A stretch of 11,262 bases of DNA from Marinospirillum sp. (GTDB lineage Bacteria > Pseudomonadota > Gammaproteobacteria > Pseudomonadales > Halomonadaceae). This document shows positions 1 to 6,514 of the stretch, one piece after another; the stretch's first letter is position 1; every line of letters begins with the position of its first letter. The translations under genes and the position numbers were made by a program. Below the pieces are notes generated by a model. The model had not been told where the DNA came from. It saw nothing but the letters and a program-made list of their open reading frames with translations, and ran no database searches. Location of the stretch: positions 1 through 11,262 of the forward strand of contig NZ_JACUUA010000114.1 in the NCBI RefSeq assembly GCF_014859565.1, read 5' to 3'.

Positions 1-66
1 AACCTGGCAGAAGGGGAAATCGCAGGGCTGAGTGATGGACTGATCAAACAGCATCTGACGGTTTGA
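1..66 (+). CDS. C-terminal end of an unidentified upstream gene (partial)
   Basis: Frame 1 is open from the window edge to a TGA at 64-66 and encodes 21 residues ending LIKQHLTV. It lies just before the restriction locus in the same orientation, and its coding-like composition suggests the tail of a real protein. Too little is present to assign a family. It could also be a chance open frame, since only 22 codons are visible. Confidence 0.4.
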   Translation, partial: NLAEGEIAGLSDGLIKQHLTV

Positions 67-113
67 TTGACAGAAAAAAGCACTGAGGTTCACAGACTGG
101 TCAGGTATGGTAA

Positions 114-147
114 GCTTCCTTGCAGTAAAGATGCATATTCAGGAAGC
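114..147 (+). promoter_or_regulatory. Inverted repeat in the hsdR leader
   Basis: GCTTCCT (114-120) and AGGAAGC (141-147) are perfect 7-base arms around a 20-base spacer, 26 bases before the hsdR start codon. There is no T-run after it, so it is not a standard intrinsic terminator. It could be an operator or a leader hairpin. The function is inferred only from position. Confidence 0.25.
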
Positions 148-173
148 AAGGATCTGAACAAGGAATCAGGCCA

Positions 174-2510
174 GTGACCTCAGAAGCCGATACTCGTGCT
201 AACTACATAGACCCCGCACTCAAAGCAGCTCATTGGCCGCCGAGTAACATTATTCGGGAGCATTATTTTACTGATGGTCGAAAAATGGCGGCTGGTGTCC
301 GCGGTCGGCGTTGCTTCGTTGATTACCTGCTCCATAAAGACAACCGCTATCTGGCAGTTGTTGAAGCCAAAAAAGAATCAGAGCACCCCACTAAAGGTTT
401 GCAACAAGCCATCGACTATGCGAAGAAACTTCGCGTGCGATTTGTTTATTCCAGCAACGGCATACAAACCTATGAGTTTGATCTGGAAACAGGCAAGGGC
501 GATTACATTGAGTTCTACCCAACACCTGCTGAGCTGGAAAAGCGCTATGCCGGTGAGGTTACAGATCTTAGCCAGGAGCTGAGAAACATCCCCTTTCACC
601 TGGAAGGGGCAATGCAACCGCGTTATTACCAGGAATTGGCAGTCCATGCTGCCACCGATGCCATTGGTCAAGGCAAATCCCGAATTCTGCTCACACTGGC
701 GACCGGCACCGGCAAAACCTTTATCGCATTTCAGATCGTCCACAAAGTCTTTCAGGCTCGCTGGAACCTCGATAAACCCGGATCACGCAGGCCGCGCATT
801 CTGTTTCTGGCCGACCGTAACATTCTGGCGGATCAGGCAATTAATACCTTTAACCCCTATGAAAAAGATCTGATCAAAATCAATGGTGAAGAAGTCCGTA
901 AGCGCAATGGGGTAGTGCCTACCAACGCCCACATTTTTTTCGCCATCTACCAGGCCATTGCTGAGCGGGAGAATATCGACGGTTATTACAAATCCTACCC
1001 CAGCGACTTTTTTGATCTGGTTTTGATTGATGAGTGTCATCGGGGCGCAGCTAATGAAGCAGGCTCCTGGCGTGCCATTCTCGATCACTTCAGCAAAGCC
1101 GTGCATCTGGGTTTAACTGCCACACCCAAGCGCACGGATAACGTGGATACCTATGAGTATTTTGGCCAGCCTGCCTATGAATATTCACTGAAGGACGGCA
1201 TTAACGATGGTTTCTTGACCCCTTACAGAGTGAAACGTGTACGCACCAATCTGGATGAACTGGTGCTGACCAATGATGATCTGGTGATCGAAGGGGAGTC
1301 GGTTCAGGACATTTACAAGGTTGAAGATTACGACAAAAAAATCATTGTGGATCAGCGCACGGAGCTGGTTGCCAGAACCCTTCTCAATCATATCAATCCG
1401 TTGGATAAAACCATCGTCTTCTGTGAAAACCAGAACCATGCCCTGACCATGCGCGACATGATCAACAAGCATAAAAAAGTAAAAGACCCTCATTATTGTG
1501 TGCGTGTCACCAGTGATGAAGGCAAGGTGGGGCGTGAACTGCTCGAAAAATTTCAGGATAACGATAAAGACATTCCGACCATCATCACCTCTTCCCAGAT
1601 GCTGACGACGGGTGTCGATGCCCGTAACGTGCGTAATGTGGTACTGGATCGCACCGTTGGCTCCATGGTGGAGTTCAAACAAATTGTGGGGCGAGGTACA
1701 CGGGTTTTTGATGGTAAGGACTACTTCACAATCATTGATTTTCGTGGTGCCACCAACAAATTTTATGACAAAGACTGGGATGGTGAGCCAGAACCTCCTG
1801 AACCTGACACAGATAACTTCGGCGAACTGGGTGAGCCAGGTAATACGGGTGAACCTGAACCACCAGCTTTTGAATCGGAAGAACCCTCGCCACTGACTGA
1901 TCCACCTGTAGAGCCACCAAAACCTCGGTTAAGAGTCAAGCTGGGTAAAAACCGTGAGCTAAAAGTCATTGATGTAGAAACTCGTTACATTGATGAGCAC
2001 GGCAAACCCCTGACCGTACAAGAGTTTATTGAACGCTTGATCACCCAGTTACCCGGCTTGTTTAAGTCGGTTGATGAACTGCGCCAGATCTGGTCAGACC
2101 CTGATGAGCGAGAAGTCTTACTGAGCAAATTGGTACAAGCAGGTTTCGACAAAGAGCAGCTTGCCGCATTGCGCCGCATGTTTGAGGCGGAAGATTGTGA
2201 CCTGTTCGACCTGCTGGCGTTTCTGGCGTTTGAACAACCCATGGCAACCCGCAAAAGCCGTGCGGATCAGGTTCGCGCAAACACTGCCTTTTTTGATCAG
2301 TACCAGCACGAAAAAGCCCAGCAATTCCTGCACTTTGTACTCAAGCGTTATGAGCAAACCGGCGTTACCGAGCTGGCGCGTGAACAACTACCAGGCTTGA
2401 TCCAGTTGTCCGGGCTGGGCACCATCAGGGATGCCTACAATGCCTTCGGTGGTAAACCAGCTCACCTGCTGACTGCTTTCAAACAACTTCAGCAGCAGCT
2501 GTTTTGCTGA
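174..2510 (+). CDS. hsdR: Type I restriction enzyme subunit R (EcoEI/Type IB-like)
   Basis: This is the ATP-dependent translocase and endonuclease subunit of a Type I R-M complex, 778 residues. The N-terminal nuclease domain shows D50 and E64-A-K66, the D...ExK core. The superfamily 2 helicase motor follows: Walker A ATGTGKT (176-182), DECH (286-289), TATP (315-318) and motif VI QIVGRGTR (503-510). An acidic, proline-rich linker (about 538-590) then leads to an EcoEI_R_C-like C-terminal domain that docks on the methylase. The length matches EcoEI-type HsdR rather than the larger EcoKI or EcoR124I type. The start is a GTG at 174, with AGGAA (161-165) eight bases upstream; no in-frame ATG fits as well. 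All key motifs are intact, so the subunit is probably active. It is the first gene of the locus, separated from hsdM by 127 bases. Confidence 0.96.
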   Translation: MTSEADTRANYIDPALKAAHWPPSNIIREHYFTDGRKMAAGVRGRRCFVDYLLHKDNRYLAVVEAKKESEHPTKGLQQAIDYAKKLRVRFVYSSNGIQTYEFDLETGKGDYIEFYPTPAELEKRYAGEVTDLSQELRNIPFHLEGAMQPRYYQELAVHAATDAIGQGKSRILLTLATGTGKTFIAFQIVHKVFQARWNLDKPGSRRPRILFLADRNILADQAINTFNPYEKDLIKINGEEVRKRNGVVPTNAHIFFAIYQAIAERENIDGYYKSYPSDFFDLVLIDECHRGAANEAGSWRAILDHFSKAVHLGLTATPKRTDNVDTYEYFGQPAYEYSLKDGINDGFLTPYRVKRVRTNLDELVLTNDDLVIEGESVQDIYKVEDYDKKIIVDQRTELVARTLLNHINPLDKTIVFCENQNHALTMRDMINKHKKVKDPHYCVRVTSDEGKVGRELLEKFQDNDKDIPTIITSSQMLTTGVDARNVRNVVLDRTVGSMVEFKQIVGRGTRVFDGKDYFTIIDFRGATNKFYDKDWDGEPEPPEPDTDNFGELGEPGNTGEPEPPAFESEEPSPLTDPPVEPPKPRLRVKLGKNRELKVIDVETRYIDEHGKPLTVQEFIERLITQLPGLFKSVDELRQIWSDPDEREVLLSKLVQAGFDKEQLAALRRMFEAEDCDLFDLLAFLAFEQPMATRKSRADQVRANTAFFDQYQHEKAQQFLHFVLKRYEQTGVTELAREQLPGLIQLSGLGTIRDAYNAFGGKPAHLLTAFKQLQQQLFC

Positions 2511-2529
2511 ATCCAAGGAAGCCGTGCTT

Positions 2530-2592
2530 ATGATCAAACTGCAAATCTATATGATTCCGAACGCGTTGCGTTCCGAATTAAGCTGGCCGTAA
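2530..2592 (+). pseudogene. 20-codon ORF, possible DUF1016/YhcG remnant
   Basis: In the hsdR-hsdM gap, an ATG at 2530 opens a 20-residue frame ending ALRSELSWP before a TAA. AAGGA (2515-2519) lies ten bases upstream. The string LR-x-ELSW is typical of the DUF1016/YhcG family (PDDEXK-type nucleases common in Type I loci), where it is followed by THYR. The frame stops right after the tryptophan. The bases GAATTAAGCTGG (2575-2586) recur at 11126-11137 inside a longer YhcG-like fragment. It may be a deletion scar from a lost accessory gene, or a chance match. The call rests on a short motif. Confidence 0.25.
2555..2577 (+). repeat. Small hairpin within a TTCCGAA direct repeat
   Basis: GAACGC-GTT-GCGTTC (2559-2573) is a perfect 6-bp stem with a 3-base loop. 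The same bases lie within two direct copies of TTCCGAA (2555-2561 and 2571-2577). No T-run follows, so it is a weak terminator candidate. It could attenuate or process the transcript between hsdR and hsdM. A further 10-base palindrome, GTTGATCAAC, sits at 2605-2614, closer to hsdM. Confidence 0.35.
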
Positions 2593-2637
2593 GTTGAAAG
2601 TACCGTTGATCAACCAGTTAAAAAACGAAAACTAATT

Positions 2638-4116
2638 ATGTCATTACAGCAAAAAATTGACCGTATTACCGATATCTTGCGCCGCGACGATGGTATCAGT
2701 GGTGCCATGCACTACACCGAGCAAACCTCTTGGGTGTTGTTCCTGAAGTTTCTGGATGACTACGAATCAGAAAAAGAAGATGAAGCGGAATTGTCCGGTA
2801 AAAGTTATCAACCTGTGCTGGATGATGAACATCGCTGGGCAAGCTGGGCCTGCCCGAAAACGGCTGATGGCAAGCTGGATCTTGCCCGTGCCAGAACAGG
2901 CGATGATTTAACCGACTATGTGAACAACCAGCTTTTTCCTTACCTGAAAAGCTTTACCAATGCGGCTGCCACGGGTGCAGACCCTAAATCTTTCACCTAC
3001 AAGATCGGGGCAATTTTCCAGTATCTGGATAACAAGGTTGCTTCTGGTCATACCCTGCGCGAAGTGCTGGATATTATCGACACCCTGAATTTCCAATCCA
3101 GTGATGAAATGTTTGAGTTATCGCTGGTGTATGAAGGCTTATTACAGAACATGGGCGATGCCGGTGGTTATGCCGGTGAGTTTTACACTCCGCGCCCAGT
3201 AGTGCGTGCCATGATCAAAGCTATCGACCCGCAGCCAGGACAGACCATTTATGATGCCGCAGCGGGTTCCTGCGGTTTTCTGGTGGAAGCCTTTGAACAC
3301 CTGAAAGCGAAAAAAAGCGAACTCAGCACCGAGCAGTGGAACTTTATTCAGCGTGATACCTTCTTTGGTTTTGAAAAAACCTCGCTGGCCTACGTGATGG
3401 GCATGATGAACCTGATCCTGCATGGCATCGAATCGCCCAACCTGTTCCGTGGTAATACCCTGACCCAGAATATCCGTGATATTCAAGAAAAAGACCGCTA
3501 CGACATCATTCTGGCGAATCCACCTTTTGGCGGAAAAGAGAAAGACCAGATACAGCAGAACTTTCCGATCAAAGCCAACGCTACCGAGTTGCTGTTTTTA
3601 CAGCATTTTATGAAAACTCTGAAAGCGGGCGGCAAAGCAGCCATCGTTGTGCCAGAAGGTGTGCTGTTCCAAACCAACAGCGCCTTTAAACAGGTGAAAC
3701 AGGAGCTGCTGGAAAACTTTAACCTGCACACCATCTTAAGCCTGCCAGCCGGGGTGTTCTTGCCCTATTCCGGCGTTAAAACCAACGTACTGTTTTTTGA
3801 ACGCAGCGGCGGCACCAGTGATGTGTGGTACTACGAGTGTGAACCAGAACAAAAACTCACCAAAAATAAGCCGATTACCGATGACCACCTGAAAGAGTTT
3901 GTGGAGTTGTACAGCAGCCGGGCAACCACAGACCGCTCTTGGACAGTAGCAGCCAGCAAGTTGACTGAAGATTATGACCTTTCCGCCAAAAACCCAGCCA
4001 AGCAGAAAGATGCGGAACATTTAGCTCCAATTGACATCCTCAAGCAGATCCGCACCAAAGAAAAACTGGTATCTGGCCTGTTGGATGAAATTGAAGACCT
4101 GTTGGCGGAGAAATAA
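2638..4116 (+). CDS. hsdM: Type I N6-adenine DNA methyltransferase subunit M
   Basis: This is the modification subunit: it transfers a methyl group from S-adenosylmethionine to adenine N6 in the site chosen by HsdS, and it is also required for restriction. It has 492 residues, the usual length. The N-terminal helical HsdM_N domain covers about 5-145. The catalytic domain has the GEFYTPRPVV block (180-189), the SAM-binding motif I region DAAAGSCGF (206-214), and motif IV NPPFGG (294-299), the N-P-P-F adenine-methylase signature. The C-terminal helices end at the TAA. The ATG start lacks a strong Shine-Dalgarno, unlike its neighbours, which may keep expression modest. The next gene begins two bases after the stop, so the two are probably coupled. 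Confidence 0.97.
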   Translation: MSLQQKIDRITDILRRDDGISGAMHYTEQTSWVLFLKFLDDYESEKEDEAELSGKSYQPVLDDEHRWASWACPKTADGKLDLARARTGDDLTDYVNNQLFPYLKSFTNAAATGADPKSFTYKIGAIFQYLDNKVASGHTLREVLDIIDTLNFQSSDEMFELSLVYEGLLQNMGDAGGYAGEFYTPRPVVRAMIKAIDPQPGQTIYDAAAGSCGFLVEAFEHLKAKKSELSTEQWNFIQRDTFFGFEKTSLAYVMGMMNLILHGIESPNLFRGNTLTQNIRDIQEKDRYDIILANPPFGGKEKDQIQQNFPIKANATELLFLQHFMKTLKAGGKAAIVVPEGVLFQTNSAFKQVKQELLENFNLHTILSLPAGVFLPYSGVKTNVLFFERSGGTSDVWYYECEPEQKLTKNKPITDDHLKEFVELYSSRATTDRSWTVAASKLTEDYDLSAKNPAKQKDAEHLAPIDILKQIRTKEKLVSGLLDEIEDLLAEK

Positions 4117-4118
4117 GT

Positions 4119-5021
4119 ATGGGACAGGCAAAATCACCAGCCAACAGGCTCAAGACAATCACTGATGCTCAAACCTTGCAAAGCTTGATTTTGACCATTA
4201 GAGGCAAACAGGTGATGCTGGACAGAGACCTTGCCGAGCTTTATCAGGTTGATACCCGAGCTTTAAATCAAGCGGTGAAACGAAATAGTTTGCGTTTCCC
4301 TGAATCTTTTCGTTTTCAGTTGACCCCAGAAGAAGAGGAAAACTTGAGATCACAATTTGTGACCTCAAACCAACATGGCGGGCGACGATATCTGCCCTAT
4401 GTCTTTACCGAGCAAGGCATCGCCATGCTTTCTGCTGTGTTGCGTAGTGATATCGCTGTTCAGGTCAGTATTCAGATCATGGAAGCCTTTGTACAAATGC
4501 GCAGTTTTTTGCTGAATAACGCTGCCCTGTTTCAGCGCTTGGGACAAGTAGAACAAAAACAACAGCTATCAGACCAGCGCATAGATGCCCTGTTTAGCGC
4601 CATGGAAGCCGGACAACTACCGCCAAAACAAGGTGTTTTTTACGATGGACAGGTATTTGATGCCTATGTTTTTGTCAACAAACTGATTAAATCAGCTAAC
4701 GAACAGATTATGCTGATCGACAACTATATCGACGAAACCGTGCTGGAAATCATGAGCGCGCGGAAAGCCAAAGTACAAGTCACCTTGTTAACCAGCAAAG
4801 TAACAAAAAAACTGGAGTTGGACGTTCATAAACACAATCAGCAGTACCCCGGTGTTGAACTGAGGCCATTTAGTAAAGCCCATGACCGGTTTTTGATTAT
4901 CGACCAGCAACATATTTATCATATTGGCGCATCCCTGAAAGATCTGGGAAAAAAGTGGTTTGCCTTTAGCAAGCTGGAACTGGTGGCATTAGACCTGCTG
5001 CAACAAGCGGGGGTGAAGTGA
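4119..5021 (+). CDS. ORF6N-domain protein with phospholipase-D-like C-terminal half
   Basis: This 300-residue protein has two parts. Residues about 15-110 match the ORF6N domain (KilA-N/Bro relatives), with blocks such as RGKQVMLDRDLAELY, FPESFRF and FTEQGIAMLS. This DNA-binding domain is common in phage and accessory proteins. After a short helical linker, residues about 170-295 resemble a PLD-superfamily fold. The motif H255-D-R257-x4-D262 is followed by GAS, an HKD-like motif with arginine in place of lysine. Only one such motif is present, so an active enzyme would need to dimerise. GGAG (4107-4110) is eight bases before the ATG. The stop overlaps the hsdS start (TGATG). ORF6N genes often sit between hsdM and hsdS, but their role is not settled; a regulator or accessory nuclease is possible. 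Confidence 0.85.
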   Translation: MGQAKSPANRLKTITDAQTLQSLILTIRGKQVMLDRDLAELYQVDTRALNQAVKRNSLRFPESFRFQLTPEEEENLRSQFVTSNQHGGRRYLPYVFTEQGIAMLSAVLRSDIAVQVSIQIMEAFVQMRSFLLNNAALFQRLGQVEQKQQLSDQRIDALFSAMEAGQLPPKQGVFYDGQVFDAYVFVNKLIKSANEQIMLIDNYIDETVLEIMSARKAKVQVTLLTSKVTKKLELDVHKHNQQYPGVELRPFSKAHDRFLIIDQQHIYHIGASLKDLGKKWFAFSKLELVALDLLQQAGVK

Positions 5022-6226
5022 TGGAACAGGTTTTATATCCATTGCCGGAGGGGTGGTGTTACGAATCTTTAGGGAAGCTAATACATATTGTGGGCGGTGC
5101 AACTCCAGCTAAAAATCGAGCAGCATATTGGAATGGAGCAATAAAGTGGGCAAGCGTCAGAGATCTGCATTCTGAAGAACTTTTCGATACAGAACTCAAG
5201 ATTACTGAAGAAGGTTTAAAAAACAGTTCAACAAATATAATTCCTCCTGAAAATGTTGTTATATCTACACGGGTTGGACTTGGAAAGGTCGTAATAACCA
5301 AGGACTTTGTAGCTATAAATCAAGACTTGAAGGGGCTTTTAATAAAAGGCAATATTGATGTTAAGTATCTATTTTACTGGTTAAAGTCGCAAGCAGAGTA
5401 CATAAAGTCTGTGGGAACTGGCGCAACTGTAAAAGGTGTAAGGTTAGATTTTATAAAAAAACTAAGTTGTCCACTACCGACACCAAATGAACAAAAGCGC
5501 ATTGTCGATAAACTCGATGCACTGCTCACCTGCATCGACACTGCCATTGAGCATTTGCAGGAAAGCATCAAACTGGCTGATGCGTTGTTCAAATCAACAC
5601 TGAGCTCGTTGGTTTGCAACGAATCTACAGAACATGAAAAATTATCACTCGAAGAGCTAGGTTCCTTTTCGGGTGGGGGTACACCTTCAAAAAACAAATC
5701 AGAGTTTTGGAATGGTGATATTCTTTGGGTAACACCCAAGGATATGAAGTCACCCGTGATAACTAATTCAGAATTAAAAATAACCCAAGATGGTGTCAAA
5801 AGTTCATCAGCCAAGTTTATTCCACCTGGAAGTGTTTTGATTGTGGCGAGAAGTGGGATATTGAGACATACGTTACCAGTTTGTATCAATGAGTCTGAGT
5901 GTACAGTAAATCAAGATATTAAAGTTTTCATTCCTGGTAAGAAGGTCAGCGCTGACTATATTCAGTATATGCTGAAAGGTTACGAAAAGTTTATTTTATC
6001 CGAGTTGGTAAAAGGTGGGGTCACTGTTGAAAGCTTGAAATACAAAGATTTCCAAAGCTTTAAGTTTCCTATTCCTTCAACAGAGGAACAGCAAAAGATA
6101 GTTCAGAAATTGTCATTAGTGAGTCAGCTCATAGATCCATTAAAAACTGAGTTGACTCATAAAATCAACCATCTTCAAAAGCTTAAAAGATCAATTCTTG
6201 ACTCTGCCTTTAAAGGCGATATCTAA
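5021..6226 (+). CDS. hsdS: Type I R-M specificity subunit S
   Basis: This is the DNA-recognition subunit, 401 residues from ATG 5021. I prefer that start to the GTG directly before it because it makes the usual TGATG overlap with the preceding stop. It has two target-recognition domains (about 10-155 and 207-352), each followed by a helical spacer: NEQKRIVDKLDALL (156-169) onward, and EEQQKIVQKL (355-364) to the end. The spacers form the coiled coil that sets the gap in the bipartite target and binds two HsdM. Each target domain opens with GG-x-TP and a W-NG-x-I-W block, and the two are clearly related to each other. The target domains look AT-richer than the spacers, as expected when they are exchanged by recombination. 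The target sequence cannot be predicted here. Confidence 0.96.
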   Translation: MEQVLYPLPEGWCYESLGKLIHIVGGATPAKNRAAYWNGAIKWASVRDLHSEELFDTELKITEEGLKNSSTNIIPPENVVISTRVGLGKVVITKDFVAINQDLKGLLIKGNIDVKYLFYWLKSQAEYIKSVGTGATVKGVRLDFIKKLSCPLPTPNEQKRIVDKLDALLTCIDTAIEHLQESIKLADALFKSTLSSLVCNESTEHEKLSLEELGSFSGGGTPSKNKSEFWNGDILWVTPKDMKSPVITNSELKITQDGVKSSSAKFIPPGSVLIVARSGILRHTLPVCINESECTVNQDIKVFIPGKKVSADYIQYMLKGYEKFILSELVKGGVTVESLKYKDFQSFKFPIPSTEEQQKIVQKLSLVSQLIDPLKTELTHKINHLQKLKRSILDSAFKGDI

Positions 6227-6235
6227 GGAGGGAGT

Positions 6236-6514
6236 ATGAGTGGTGGACAAACCAAAATTTCCGCATTAACAACCGCCTTAGCCTTTCACTACCAAGTGCT
6301 GATTGGCTTGGATAAGTGCTTTGCATTGGAGGAAGGCCAATCCGTGTGGTTTGAAAAAGACGGTGATGTCAGCTTTCTGTCGCCTGATGCTTTAGCTTCA
6401 ACCCAAACGGAAGTGAAAGACTATTCGGCACCACTTACCGACCACCACGAAAATCTCTGGAAGAATTCGAGAAACAAGGAGGTTTGCGATGCTAAAGAAA
6501 ATTCAGCACATTAA
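6236..6514 (+). pseudogene. Truncated 5' fragment of a DUF4297/Cap4-like nuclease gene
   Basis: This 92-residue ORF has an excellent AAGGAGG (6225-6231) before its ATG, nine bases after hsdS. Residues 1-75 look like the start of a DUF4297/Cap4-type double-strand DNA nuclease: a hydrophobic helix (ALAFHYQVLIGL), then E40, D44 and TE59-V-K61, a D...ExK pattern, then the LTDHHENLWK block. Family members continue for hundreds of residues. Here the frame loses resemblance at about 6465-6475 and runs 26 bases into rloC. The last 16 or so residues are read through the rloC ribosome-binding site. I infer that a deletion or replacement joined rloC to the stump of another effector gene. It may still be translated and couple ribosomes into rloC. 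The alternative is a genuine small protein of unknown function. Confidence 0.6.

Noticed and set aside
67..72. Perfect TTGACA hexamer as an hsdR -35 box
   Set aside because: No -10-like hexamer is found 16-18 bases downstream (the sequence there is TCACAG), so I do not call a promoter.
1185..1682. 165-codon minus-strand ORF opposite hsdR
   Set aside because: It is antisense to the HsdR helicase domain and shows no recognisable motif.
1763..1969. Minus-strand glycine/serine-rich ORF opposite hsdR
   Set aside because: It is the antisense shadow of the acidic proline-rich linker of HsdR and has no ribosome-binding site or family features.
5374..5889. 171-codon minus-strand ORF opposite hsdS
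   Set aside because: It is fully covered by hsdS, whose two target domains and spacers are unmistakable; composition of the antisense frame is not protein-like.
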